A stretch of 64,000 nucleotides of DNA from Acanthochromis polyacanthus (taxonomy: Eukaryota > Chordata > Actinopteri > Pomacentridae), in assembly GCF_021347895.1 (NCBI RefSeq), contig NC_067129.1, forward strand, positions 35,374,604 to 35,438,603, given 5' to 3'. A program made the position numbers and the translations under genes. Within the stretch, counting starts at the first letter, position 1. Each line of letters opens with the position of its first letter. The notes below the pieces were generated by a model. The model was not told the DNA's origin and made no database searches. It was given only the letters and a program-made list of their open reading frames with translations. Shown here in pieces: positions 35,366 to 45,946 of this stretch.

Positions 35366-38062
35366 TTACACATTATAACAGTGGAAAAAATGTTTAAAAA
35401 AAACTATAAATATAAATACTTTTAACAACCTTTTAACTGGTTTTATGAAATTTGCCTCGCAATGCGAAAAGGAAAATAAAAAAATAGATTTAAAACGTTT
35501 GTTTTTTAAAAAAACACTTGTTTTTAAAGAACTTTGTGGGGATTTTAGAAAAAAATTCAGAAGGGCGAAGTTCTGTGTTTCCTGTAGCCCCCCACCACAT
35601 CGAGCTGGCGTCTGTTTTAGGTGATCACCGAGAGCTGCTCCAACTTGTTCTTCTGTGGTATTTGCACACCGACTGCAAACACTCTCTGCAAACAAGAGCA
35701 ACAAAAAAAAATACAGACTTGACATTGGTAACATTAGTTCAGATCACATAGTATTATCGAGAAGGATTCTTCATTCTTTACTGCTTCATGCGATACAAAA
35801 GACCAGTTGAGTGTAATGCTTTACTTTAAACAAAATCATAGCATGTTTTACAACTTTAAAAAAAAACCTATGCACCAATAAAACACTGCTAAACCTGACA
35901 CAATAGCTTTAATTTACCTTTAATCCTTGGAGTTTTGGGCCGCTGACCTACAGAGGAATGAGCTGTGTGTCAAAGAAAAGAGAAGTATAAGTCATCATAG
36001 CAACATCACTATTTAATATCAATACCATGGTCAATTTGTACCTTGGGAAGCACAGGCAGGGGATCCAGTCTGAGGTCTAGGAGTCTGTTGGCAGAGGGAG
36101 AAATAGAACATACTCACCTTACTTAAAAAAACAACAGTTATATCACTCTGAAACTGACTATACAATACATTTTTACTTTGCTGTGATGCTCTCCTACGAG
36201 TTCAACCACCTTTTGGGGTCACAACATAGTTAATTGCACATCATAATTGCCTCAGCAATTAGATCAACAGCAATGTCATCATTGTTTAGCGTGTTGAAAT
36301 GAAATCTTTTCACTCACACCATTTGTCATTTGCAGTACATTCAGTAGAGGCTTTAATAAAGGTCAGAATATTAAAATTTGCAACTTATGATGTCTACTTC
36401 AGTTTATTAAATTACAGTGTACACAGGGATGGGGGCAGCAAATGCAATTAATGATCGTATTTGCAAACAATATTGTAATCGCTGCTATAAACATTAATGA
36501 TTACCCTGTGGGGTCCGGGCACGGGTCATCACAGGACTGCGCCGTCTATCACAGGCCCTCCAGGATACTACTGGGGTGTTAGGAGCTCTGCTCGGAGAGA
36601 GACACATACAAAAATTATTATATTCAGCATTGCATTTAGGTATTTTGTCCTCTCCTGCTGCTAATCATTGTTTCACCAACACAGGTTTTAATACTTAGTG
36701 GAGAACAATGTTATTTTTGGCAATTAGACAGTCATTGAATTTAAATGATCTAATAACCAGGGGAATAATTTGAATATAATAAACATATAAATTATACCCG
36801 GTGTAGAGGAATGAAGAGGGGGTGAAAATTGTTTTTGGACTGGATGGTGAATTGCCTGGGGAAGACATAATTATCACAGATTTACATTGTTTTAATTAAT
36901 TTAAATTATAAGTATTAACTGGACAAAAAAAAGAATACAAATAAAGAGGACAACATTACAAACTCACAGGATATCTGAGTCAATGAACTGTCGGGTGAAG
37001 GCTGCCATGCTAATAAAAGCAGGAAAAAAGAAATGTTCAAATTTGATTAAACAATGTTTTGAATTTAAAAAAAAACTTAAAAATACCTTAGCCTTACATT
37101 TTGAAAGATCTACTGATGTTTCCGGTTGTTCAAACAAATCTGCAGAGTTGGGTTGCTCTTGGCCTACAAAAATAAAATTGCTTTACAAATCTGGCCTGTA
37201 GGTGATCCTCTTAATCATCAGGACTTTGTACAAAGCAAGGACAGCACATGCTAACATAAATAATGAACATTTATAGAGAAAAGTTGAAGAAAAAGGAAAA
37301 ACAAAAACAAAAAGCTAGACGACTCTAGTCTGCAGAAACCATGAAAAAAGAATGAACAGCTCATTTATCTTTACCTCAAAGCTATACACACAATGGCTTC
37401 CATTTATGATAGGATGCAAAGTCAAACATTCCCTGACATCAGTCTACATAAAAACAACAGCTTAACTTCACACAAACAACAAAATTGAGCTCAACTCCAG
37501 GTTTTCGTTCACTCTCAGTGTTGTGGGACGCTTGTTCAGACTATCCGAGCCGGTCAGTGTGGGGGAAAAAAAGCACGTTAGAGCTGACTTTGACGCGTGG
37601 GGGCAAGTTGCCCCATACTTTTCGCTAGCTGAGCTGCGAAGCTGCCTGTCTGGCTAAATACTGGAGCTATGTCAAAAAATAATTTCTCCATCACTCACAT
37701 GTATGAAATGACATATGAAAACAGACCCCAGGTTCAAAACAAACGAAGTTCCCCACTAGTCGATGGCCCACACTGGCTAAACTAGGAACTCGCTAGCTAG
37801 CCCTCATGCTATCAACCGACACACGATGCATGCAAATGCTAAACTGAAGCATGATTGTAAAAAGACCAAACATTGCAAAATTAAACATTTTTCTATAATA
37901 TCTGCTTCAGCACCCACCTCTTAACCACTGAATGAGGTAAAATTTACTTCTTTGAAACTTTTTCCTGCGTGTCTTCAAACTTCCCACACCAGCGAACTGG
38001 CATGACTGCATCTGCGCAAAGATTCCTCTGTCGAAAGCATGGTCGGAAATTGTGCCATCCAT
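35366..38062 (-). CDS. Eight-exon gene of unknown function inside the TIR element (copy B)
   Basis: Exons on the minus strand: 38062-37918, 37163-37098, 37009-36968, 36855-36798, 36587-36505, 36086-36042, 35962-35918 and 35685-35366 (stop). Every intron begins GT and ends AG, with phases 1,1,1,2,1,1,1. The joined frame is 804 nt, 267 residues, without internal stop. The start is the ATG in ATGGATGGC at 38062. Features: a basic segment (TRRKKFQRSK, about residues 31-40), a long Ser/Pro/Thr-rich middle, an Arg-rich piece (CDRRRSPVMTRARTP) and a final exon with NTTEEQVGAALGDHL. I recognise no catalytic motif. A vague likeness of the last exon to the end of DUF4806-type proteins is only a guess. 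The true C-terminus is uncertain because the last 60 codons differ from copy A. Confidence 0.6.
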
Positions 38063-38330
38063 AAAGTGAAGCTTTTTTCATGTTATGACCATGTGATCTC
38101 CATACGAATACAAAGCGGGGGCCTTACAGAGCTACCAATCATTTTTGTCGTTGATATCGTGGCAAAGCGGCTATGGCAATAAGTTTTATCACGGACTACT
38201 TCTCTGAGTGGAATAATATTTTGCCAGGAAGTGGTTGCATGGTGGGTCACGTGAGCGTGCTACACCAATAAGGTGGCTGCATCTTAGTCAACATAGAAGC
38301 CAAGATGGCGCTGCACATGGAAAGAGCTGG
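38063..38330 (-). promoter_or_regulatory. Promoter-like region of copy B gene
   Basis: Conserved with copy A: E-box TCACGTGA (38247-38254), CCAAT (38264-38268) and the YY1-like CCAAGATGGCGC (38301-38312). The hAT that interrupts copy A at this place is absent here; the intact octamer is 38318-38325. No TATA box. Role inferred. Confidence 0.5.
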
Positions 38331-38539
38331 CTATATTCCATTAGATTATTGTTTCTTTTATTTTCCGAAGATTTAAAATACATACCTCTGAATGGTATCG
38401 GCGTTGAAAAGCGGAATATTAGACGTCTACATATAGACTTTAATTTATAGCGATTATGTCTAATAAAATGATTTTAGTCCAATATCAAGAGATCAGTTCG
38501 GCAACATGCAGTTATTGTTTTAAATAAATAACTTTGGAT

Positions 38540-39660
38540 AAAATTAATTTGTTGAAATTCGGTCTATAAGCGATATCGCTTAACGGCTATCATAAATGAT
38601 TTAGTTCAGTATTTGGAGATCAGTTGTGCAACATGCATTTATTGTTTTAAATAAAAAAATATTAAATGATGGAAAAAATTCTGTTGTCTGTATTTGGTCT
38701 ATGTATAAACGTTGAAATGCTGTAGATATTTAGACGTTTAAATCTCGGATATATTTAGACTGGACTGTATATCGCTCAACGGCTATCATAATTATATCAG
38801 TTCAGTATTTGAAGGTCAGTTCTGCAACATACAGTTATTGTTTTAAATAAAAAGCTTTAGAATGATGGATTTAATTCAGTCGTCTAGATTCGGTGTATAT
38901 CTAGACGTTGAAATGCGGTAGGTATTTAAACGTATAAATCTCGGCTAAATTTATACTGTATTGAATATCACTCAACGGCTATCAGAATTATATTAGTTCA
39001 GTATTTGGAGATTAGCTATGCACCTTACAGTTGTTTTATTAAATTAACAACTTTTAAATGATGGATTAAATTCAGTTGTCTAGATTCGGTGTATATCTAG
39101 ACGTTGAAATGCGGTAGATATTTAAACGTATAAATCTCGGCTAAATTTATACTATACTGAATATCGCTTGAGGGCCATCAGAATTATTTTAGTTCTGTAT
39201 TTGGACATCAGCTATGCAACATGCAGCTATTGTTTTAAATTAACAACGTTTGAATGATGGATTAAATTCAGTTGTCTAGATTCGGTGTATATCTAGACGT
39301 TGAAATGCGGTAGATATTTAAACGTATAAATCTCGGCTAAATTTATACTATACTGAATATCGCTAAATGGCTATCAGAATTATATTAGTTCAGTATTTGG
39401 AGATTAGCTATGCACCTTACAGTTGTTTTTTTTAAATTAACAACTTTGGAATGATGGATTAAATTCAGTTGTGTAGATTCGGTGTATGTCTAGACGTTGA
39501 AATGCGGTAGATATTTAAACGTCTAAATCTCTGATATATTTATACTATACTGAATATCGCTCAACGGCTATCATAATTATATTACTTCAGTATTTGGAGA
39601 TTAGCTATGCACCTTACAGTTGTTTTTTTTAATAAATTGTTGTAGAATAATTGTTTAAAC
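38540..39660 (-). repeat. 196-bp subterminal tandem array of copy B, five units
   Basis: The anchor GTTGAAATGC recurs at 38711, 38907, 39103, 39299 and 39496, spacing 196, 196, 196 and 197 bp. Each unit repeats TCTAGACGTTGAAATGCGGT and TATACTRTACTGAATATCGC blocks. Neighbouring units differ by scattered substitutions. Copy A has two anchors. Confidence 0.93.
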
Positions 39661-40613
39661 TGCAACGTCTAAATTCCATCTAAAAACAGACAGCATCTAG
39701 ACGGTTGAATTTAGATCTAAAAAAATCTAGACATCTAATAGACGTCTATTGTTCGGTGGGATATTGGTGCATGGTCGCTGATAATGATTGGGTGAATTTT
39801 AGTAGTAGCTTTATATGTGATAGAGTTATTTGAGAGGAAAAAGTCAATTCTTGAAAATGTTTGGTGCACCTGAGAGAAAAAAATATAGTCTCTCTTTGTT
39901 GGGTTTTTGAGTCTCCAGACATCTTCTTGTCCAAAATCTTTCATATAATCCTGTATGACTTGTGGCCATTGTGGTTGTTTTGCATGTATTGGACTATTAG
40001 ATCGATCTCGTGACAGGTTTAATACTATGTTAAAGTCGCCACCGATAATGGTTGTTGAGTTAGCAGATAAGTCTGCTAAGTGGGAGAAAACCACGTGAAA
40101 GAATGCTGGATCATCATTATTCGGGGCATACAGATTTGCAATTGAATATAATTTATTAAAGATTAATGCCTGGATAATAATATATCTGCCCTCTGAGTCC
40201 GTTACTGTGCTATTTAAAGTGAATGGTACTCTCTTATGGATTAGAATTGAGACCCCTCATTGTCTGCTGTTATAACAAGATGAAAAGATGATGTTATAAT
40301 TGAATCTAATATATAATTTTCTTCTGATTGTAGTAAATGTGTTTCTTGGAGGAGCAAAATATCTGCTTTTAATTTAGAGACATAATCCATAATTTTAACT
40401 CTTTTTGTTTGTGAGCATATGCCATGAACTTTCCAGGCTACAATATTTAACTTGAACAGAGGTGCAGTGCAGTCCTGACACGAACCACTTCAAGAAAATA
40501 TATAAAAATCTAATATTTGGGAGATATCGGGATGAGGGGAGCCTGTGTTGACCCACTGTCTAGGCGTCTCTGTTTTAAAATGGCCCTTGTGAGCCTCAGG
40601 TTGTTTTCAGTTT

Positions 40614-40954
40614 TCAATTATAATTTTGAGATGCATTTTCTGTGAACTGTGCGTATGTGTACAAGTGTATGTATGTGTGTATATATATATATATGTGTGT
40701 GTGTGTGTATGTGTGTAAATATATGTATATATATGTGAGTGTATGTTTATGTGTATGTATGTATATATATGTACAATTTTGGTAAATTGTATTATCTTGT
40801 TGGATTGGTAATGGGGGGGGTAGGAGTTTTATAAGTTTTACACCTCTTTCTACTCCTTTTTGGACATTGCTGATTTGTTTCTTTCTTTTTCTCTCTTTTT
40901 TTCTTTTTGTGTTAATCAATGTTCAAAATAAACTTTTCATTCATTCATTCATTC
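40614..40954 (+). mobile_element. Retroposon 3' tail with TG/TA microsatellite and TCAT repeat
   Basis: A (TG)n/(TA)n microsatellite at about 40668-40770 is followed by TTAATCAATGTTCAAAATAAAC and a (ATTC)5 terminal repeat at 40937-40954, the form of an L2/CR1-type LINE tail. It lies between ORF1 and ORF2 of the large L1, which is an unusual place for native sequence. Confidence 0.5.
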
Positions 40955-41418
40955 AACATAGAGAAATAAGTTCAGTCATTGAATAAGTAGCAATATAGAA
41001 TTTCGTCTGTGTGTGTCCTTGTGAGCTGTTAGTTGCTGTCTGTGAGCTGTGGGTGTTGAAGAGAGATGTACATAACAAGTCAGGATCTATATATGCATTA
41101 TATAATAGCACAACATTGCCTGAAAAACTATCAACAAACACATTATAAAACATACAAGCACAATAAACATGGGGGGTACATAGGGTGTAAGTGAAAGTGA
41201 GGAGGGTGAGTGTGTGAGAGGGGGAGAGGGGTAAAGAGGAACATATAGAGAGGGAGAGACAGAAAAGTAGGAGGAGGAGGGGGTTTTCCAGTGGGGAGTG
41301 TAGATAAGGAGAGTGACACATTTACATTTGTGTGATTTTGATTATTATTTTTTTGATTACGTTTTCTAAACTAAATTACTAAGTGGTATACTAAGTATTT
41401 AAGATTTTATTATTGTTA

Positions 41419-42234
41419 TCAGAAGAGCCAAGAGGTAATGGAAGATTCCCGAAATAGCTGCCCATCTATGTATAGTTTGTCCACAACTAGTGCAGTCCGT
41501 TTACCTTTCTGCCTGTGTTCTTTCGTGATGGGGTATAAAACTTTGCGCCTCTCGTTTATTTCTCTGGGAAACTGGTCATTCATTCCGTAAGACGTACCTT
41601 TCAGCTCCTGTCCTTTGCTCCTTACGAGCACTTTCTGTTGGAAGTGCTCGAACTTTGCGATGATAGGACGGAATCGGTTTCCTCCTCGGGGTCCGAGCCG
41701 GTGGACGTGGTGGAAAGTGATGTTTTTAACCGTATCCGCAGGGATTTTAAGCGATGACACCATGAAGTTTTTAACCAGGGACTCTGGGTTATCCGGTGTG
41801 GACTCAGGGATGCCAGAGAAGATCAGGTTTTCCCGTATACTCCTCGACTGAATGTCCAGGACGGTCTCCTTCAGGGTTTTGTTTTCTTTTTTAAGTGTGG
41901 TCACCTCTGAAGTGACGGCAGTCAGCGTGGACCGGAGTTCCGAGTTGTCTCTCTGCAGGTCCTCTATCTGCTGGTGGGTGAACTCCAAGGTTGCCTTCAG
42001 GTCCTTAATCTCCTGGTGAAGCAAACCAAGGATATCGAGTTTTTTATTAATAGATTCGAGGACACTTACCTGGATATCTGTGGTATGCAGGTCTAGGGTG
42101 TCAGTGGCGGAGTCGGCTTTCTTCCGCTTGTTTGGGTTTGGGTTCTGGATGACCGGAGCGGGGTTTGGGTTTTCCATAGTGCACCAGAAGAGGTAGTCGT
42201 CGATAAATCTCTCGAGGTCCTCCACTTTTAGCAC
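41419..42234 (-). CDS. L1 ORF1 protein, intact
   Basis: A 271-codon uninterrupted frame. Residues about 50-140 form a coiled coil (LESINKKLDILGLLHQEI...LQRDNSELRSTL...LKKENKTLKETV), used for trimer formation in L1 ORF1 proteins. The RNA-recognition part follows with the typical RENLIFSGIPES, then HHVHRLGPRGG and the C-terminal nucleic-acid-binding part (RPIIAKFEHFQQK, MNDQFPREINERRKVLYPI). The protein binds LINE RNA and acts as a nucleic-acid chaperone. The ATG at 42234 is taken as start; MENPNPAPV at 42177 is an alternative. It is notable that ORF1 is open while ORF2 is ruined. Confidence 0.92.
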   Translation of the reverse strand: MLKVEDLERFIDDYLFWCTMENPNPAPVIQNPNPNKRKKADSATDTLDLHTTDIQVSVLESINKKLDILGLLHQEIKDLKATLEFTHQQIEDLQRDNSELRSTLTAVTSEVTTLKKENKTLKETVLDIQSRSIRENLIFSGIPESTPDNPESLVKNFMVSSLKIPADTVKNITFHHVHRLGPRGGNRFRPIIAKFEHFQQKVLVRSKGQELKGTSYGMNDQFPREINERRKVLYPITKEHRQKGKRTALVVDKLYIDGQLFRESSITSWLF

Positions 42235-42440
42235 TACTTATATGATCTTGAGCAGGCTAGTTAGTTGAGTTGTTTTTAAAAAACATATAAATAAGTCGAG
42301 AAAACGGCAATTTGTTTACTTCTAATCTAGCAGCTGGGGGCCGCCATGTTGAATTTCGTCACTCTCGCAGAATCTCGCGATCTCACAGCATCTCGTCCTC
42401 CAGCTTGGCTTCAAAAAAAAAAAAAAAAAAAGAAGTCCTT

Positions 42441-43796
42441 CTATAGCAGTTATCATGGATGTTAATGAGTTCAGATATTTAAATTTTCACATAGCTACAC
42501 ATGCCTGATATGTCGCTGCAATTCTCATAGTGAGTACATATTTAATAAAGGAACGCTTCTATTCTCTGAGGAGTTGTCGCTCTCTTAGGTACCTTTTATT
42601 GAGCTGAAGAGATGGTAGTAGAGGCTTTGTCTGTGTTCTCAGTCAGACTAAATTTGCAGGTATTAGCCCAAAAAAAGATCAAAAATAAAGTGGGTAATAG
42701 AATGAACTTTGCTTATTGCATGAGGAGGGGGAAAGAAAGATATAATTTTTTTTCTGGAAAGGTGTGAGACGTGGAAAGTAGGCAAATAAAACTGACCTTG
42801 AATATATCTGCACATTTTATCCATCCACTACAATTTGCCGGCCAAAACCTTCCCAGTGCGGAGCGGCATTTTCATTTGTATGGCAGGACTAATGAAGGGT
42901 TGGCAGTGCAAAAGGCAATCAGCTGAAATATGTCATTTTTATGAAAAGGGAATTATTCTAATGCGTATTATGGATGAATCACCACTCCGAGGCCACATTT
43001 GCAACTCACTCCTTGTTATCGCCCCACTGTTAATTAAGATTGGTGAACTAAAGAGCCTGGGAACTGGATTTTTCTCTGAATTAAACACACAAATGTGAAC
43101 TGGCCAGTGGTAAAGCTTCCCTTCAACGTTTTATTGTTCTTGAAACACATTCTTTCATATGGCTTTACTAAGTGATGGGTATAGTAGCGGAGGGTTCCCA
43201 CATGAAGGTCTCCAAAGCTAAAGTTTGGTTTAATCTTCGATTTTAAAACACTGCTGGCTGAATCAGTAGTTTGACAGATGTGTTCTTGTTCCTAAATCAA
43301 TATTAGACCATCTAAGGAGCAGCAATTGGTATTAGTTTACACCAAAGGGAGATTTTTCTGGAGCTCTGATGCTGTGATTCACCATAGCAATAGGTAAATA
43401 AAGAGCAGAGCCTCAGACAATGCACATTTATCTTTAATTGTAAGAGCAGTGACAGAGCCTGAGAGGGAGAAAAAAGTCAGGAAGTTAACACAATTACATT
43501 TGAGTCCACTTATTCATCATTTAGCAGACTAGAGATAAGACACCGTCTGATGAAAATCAAGTTTTCATCTGGTGGTGTCTGGAACCAGAACGCTGGCAGC
43601 AGAGATATGTTGGACTCTGAAGATTGTTTTGGGGTTTTCGCTTGAGTTTTTCTTCCTCTAGATGAATCCAAGGCAGGTTTTGTGGTGCGGCAGAGTGTAT
43701 TATCCTGTCGGGAGAGAACAACGCTGGAAAAGATTGCAATGCAGTTTCCCAGTGTGAATTCAAAAATTGTATTGTAATTATCTGACCTTTCCGGGT
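42441..43796. other. Intergenic, no gene seen
   Basis: A 19-base A run (42414-42431) marks the L1 border. The rest has only short frames without recognisable content (for example 42835-43098). No RNA gene or transposon end identified. Confidence 0.45.
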
Positions 43797-44550
43797 TGCA
43801 GAAGGAGTGAAAATGGATTCTGCAAATTACTGCAAATTTCTAGGAGAAAATTTCCTTCCGTGGTTGACGAAAAAAACAGCTGCTCAGCACAAGAAAATAA
43901 TGTTCATGCATGATAATGCTCCAAGCCATGCATCGAAGTTTACTGCTGAATGGCTGGCATCAAAGGGCTACCCAAAGGACAAGGTAATGGACTGGCCAGC
44001 ATCCTCATCCGATTTAAACTGCATAGAAAATCTATGGTCAATCCTGAAAAGAAGGGTTTTTGAAAATGGAAAACAGTTCTCATCAAAGGATAAGCTGTGG
44101 GAAGCTATTGTAAAAGCTGCAAAAAGTATTACACCTGATGAAATTAAAAACTTAACATGTTCAATGGACAGCAGGCTCCTTACTCTGATGCAGAAGAAAG
44201 GTGGCTACATCTCCAAGTAAAGATATATCCAGATATGCTTATTATTTGACAATTTGCGCTCACGGTAGTCTAACTGACAATATAAAATATATTTGTTAAT
44301 AAAAAAAGATGTTTTATTTTCATATGCTGGAAGTTTTAGTTTGAAATAAAGATTTGCATAATAATTTGGTTCACCTGAAATTCGAAATGTTATTATATTT
44401 TCCATCTGATAGCATTTGAGTGTCACATTTTTATGGATAAATTTGTAGAACCAATATAGCAATGTATACTGAAAGAAAGGGTGGGCTAACCCCGATAGTT
44501 TCTGCAAAGTAATTAAAAACCTAACTTGCATAATAATTTGGGTCGCAGTG
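43797..44550 (+). mobile_element. 3' half of a Tc1-type transposon
   Basis: It contains the C-terminal half of a transposase (43807-44220) followed by a 3' inverted-repeat region ending ATTTGGGTCGCAGTG at 44550, with TA at 44551-44552. The related internal motif TTGCATAATAATTTGG occurs twice (44356 and 44525). The 5' half is missing; the junction is at about 43797. Confidence 0.85.
43807..44220 (+). pseudogene. Tc1 transposase, C-terminal half
   Basis: A 137-codon open frame with the second catalytic aspartate in MFMHDNAPSHAS, WPASSSDLN and the catalytic glutamate in CIENLWSILKRRV, 34 residues apart by type (DD34E). It ends naturally with GGYISK and TAA. The DNA-binding domain and the first aspartate are absent, so it is inactive. 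The ATG at 43813 is internal to the original protein. Confidence 0.9.
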
Positions 44551-44747
44551 TATTCCTGCTGATCGCACAATAAATTGCAGAGAAAAGTCAGCAGGTGAGG
44601 CAGTCAACTCAAGGCGGCATACGCAAGCTGGCAGGTGCTTTCTCGCTGCAGTGCTGGCTTCAACAGAGACAATCCAAAGTCAGTGCCAAGCTAAAGCCAG
44701 TAGGTCAAGAACAGCGGCTATTAAATAGAGATTAAATAGAGACGCTG

Positions 44748-44963
44748 CGTCTCTGCGCGCTTCTTGGGTTGGGACATTTTAATGAACATGCAGCCAATGA
44801 GAAATGTGTCCACGATGGAGCCCAGCAGTGACTAGAACAAGAACAGGATGATGCCTTCCGGACACTTCTCTGTGATGTACCGGTAGCCGCAGCCGATGGT
44901 GGCCTTGGTCTCAATGAAGAAGAGGAAAGCTGAGGGGAAGTTGTAAACATTTGCCACGCAGGG
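44748..44963 (-). pseudogene. kcnj3: GIRK1 (inward-rectifier K+ channel) pore-TM2 fragment
   Basis: Read from 44963 down, 72 codons match the extracellular loop, pore helix, selectivity filter and second membrane helix of Kir3.1: [18 protein letters not shown], the filter region [32 protein letters not shown] and the cytoplasmic [11 protein letters not shown]. The tyrosine of the filter TIGYG is replaced by cysteine. Codon 44 (44832-44834) is TAG where glutamine is expected. Homology stops abruptly on both sides, so it is a short dead fragment, perhaps from a retrocopy or segmental capture. Kir3.1 is favoured over other Kir3 members from memory of the sequence. Confidence 0.82.
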
Positions 44964-44984
44964 TTGTAGGACGAGTCGTGACAT

Positions 44985-45394
44985 TACTTTGAAAGTATGC
45001 AAGATACTTTGACTTTGTTAGACTAAAGGCTGATCTTGTTGGACTGTACAGCTCACAAGCAGTAGGGAGTGCTTGTCAATCACCTGGACAGCTTCTCAGC
45101 TTTTTGGCCCAGAAGGATCTAATCCAGACTGTTCCAGAGGCAACTACATTACTCCAGCTGGCTCTCACTCTACCAGCTACAACAGCATCAGTTGAGAGGT
45201 CATTCTCTGCATTAAAAAGACTGAAAACATACAGTAGGAACAAAACTGATCAAGGACGTCTTTCTTTTTTGACCATAATCTCCATTGAGTCAGAGAGACT
45301 CTTAAAACTAAGAGAAAATAAGGACAACTTTTACAACCAAGTCATAGAGCTTTTCGTGGAGAAGGATCGGCTCATGGACTTCATTTATAAGTAA
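44985..45394 (+). pseudogene. hAT transposase C-terminal dimerisation domain
   Basis: The frame open to 45394 reads through LVGLYSSQAVGSACQ, then the hallmark hATC block LLQLALTLPATTASVERSFSALKRLK (about 45140-45225) and LTIISIESE, to a natural stop. This domain is needed for multimerisation of hAT transposases. The catalytic part is absent. Confidence 0.85.
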
Positions 45395-45929
45395 AGGTAA
45401 GGCCACAACTGGTTTTAAGTGTCAGTTTTTAAAAAAAAAAAATAAGATGGGAGTAATTAGAAAAAAAAATTGTATTTGATAAATAAATTTTTGGCCTGAA
45501 AGAATTATTCTTTTTTTCTTATCATTTTGATAGGCAAACTTTATTAAAATTTATTAAAGCACCAGAATTTAAAATTTGAAAAATAACAGAAATTTTTACT
45601 GTAGGTCAAAATTAAATTTGTGCTGCACACATCTTTGTACTTTAATTTGTTTACAGTATATATGAATTGCTTAAAAGACAAGATGGGTGCTCTATCCATA
45701 GCTATAAAAGAAAATTCTTTGTAGGACAAATATGTTCCTGTGTATATGTTTGTGTTGGTTTGTGAGTGTAATTGAAAGAGGAATGCTCATGGGATATGAA
45801 GCATTATCAGTAGTTGCATGCTGTTGGATGAATAGTGAAATAAGATGCTTTTTTCAGTTCTTACAATCGTAAATCTGACTCTTGAGGAGTCAGTGCCTCA
45901 CCAGCCATGAACCTCACCGCACGTCACTG
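44985..45929 (+). mobile_element. 3' part of a hAT transposon (ZMYM1-like transposase)
   Basis: It begins inside a transposase coding region directly beside the kcnj3 fragment and ends with a terminal repeat CAGTGCCTCACC...CCGCACGTCACTG at 45891-45929, a hAT-like end (CAGTGACGTGCGG on the opposite strand). The 5' half is missing, so no target duplication can be tested. Confidence 0.7.
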
Positions 45930-45946
45930 CTGCAAGCTTATAGTCT

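Larger units (their letters stand above)
34187..39760 (-). mobile_element. Large TIR element, copy B, more complete copy
   Basis: Ends CCCACCGAGCA (34187) and TGTTCGGTGGG (39760) with the dinucleotide AT on both sides (34185-34186, 39761-39762). Removing the element and one AT rejoins the L1 ORF2 frame exactly at SDHAPIS, which proves the boundaries and the 2-bp duplication. Length is 5574 bp. In the minus direction it has a 196-bp array, a promoter-like block, eight exons, then the 149-bp array with an embedded MITE. It is about 545 bp longer than copy A in the gene and has three more 196-bp units. No transposase is recognised. Confidence 0.93.
31156..40480 (-). pseudogene. L1 ORF2 (endonuclease and reverse transcriptase), multiply broken and split
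   Basis: The endonuclease part is about 40480-39761: AWKVHGICSQTKR, LLLQETHL, IGGDFN and SDHAPIS are visible across frames. Copy B interrupts the gene at 39760/34187. The reading resumes at 34186 and passes through frames 34191-33898, 33583-33080, 33108-32797, 32754-32272, 32116-31724 and 31785-31156. These carry PGPDGFPAEFLKHF, YRPLSLINTDIKIISKAL, SLDAEKACDKVNW, RQGCPLSPLLFAIFIEPLA and ADDILLYL. The codon before ADD is a TAA stop. At least five frame breaks make it inactive. Confidence 0.88.
28129..42413 (-). mobile_element. Near full-length L1 (Tx1-like) LINE, interrupted by TIR element copy B
   Basis: On the minus strand: a short 5' UTR with a YY1-like site (GCCGCCATGTTG at 42340-42351 on the plus strand), intact ORF1 (41419-42234), a broken ORF2 (about 40480 to 31156) and a long 3' UTR. 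Two later insertions split it: a LINE tail with a TCAT repeat (about 40614-40954) and copy B (34187-39760). The sequences AAAGTCCTT at 28121-28129 and GAAGTCCTT at 42432-42440 may be the target duplication, but the neighbouring homopolymers make this weak, so the 3' end is uncertain. Confidence 0.75.

Noticed and set aside
35366..38062. Eight-exon gene as a transposase
   Set aside because: No DDE, tyrosine-recombinase or HUH motif can be seen; acidic residues are not placed in a recognisable catalytic pattern.
38540..39660. Satellite DNA unrelated to transposition
   Set aside because: The same 196-bp unit occurs at the homologous position in copy A and stops at the element's end, so it belongs to the TIR element.
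40619..40919. Minus-strand 101-codon frame with Tyr/Ile/His/Thr repeats
   Set aside because: It translates a TG/TA microsatellite inside a LINE tail.
28121..42440. AAGTCCTT pair as a firm target duplication of the large L1
   Set aside because: Only eight of nine bases match and both sites adjoin homopolymers; kept as a possibility, not as proof of the L1 ends.
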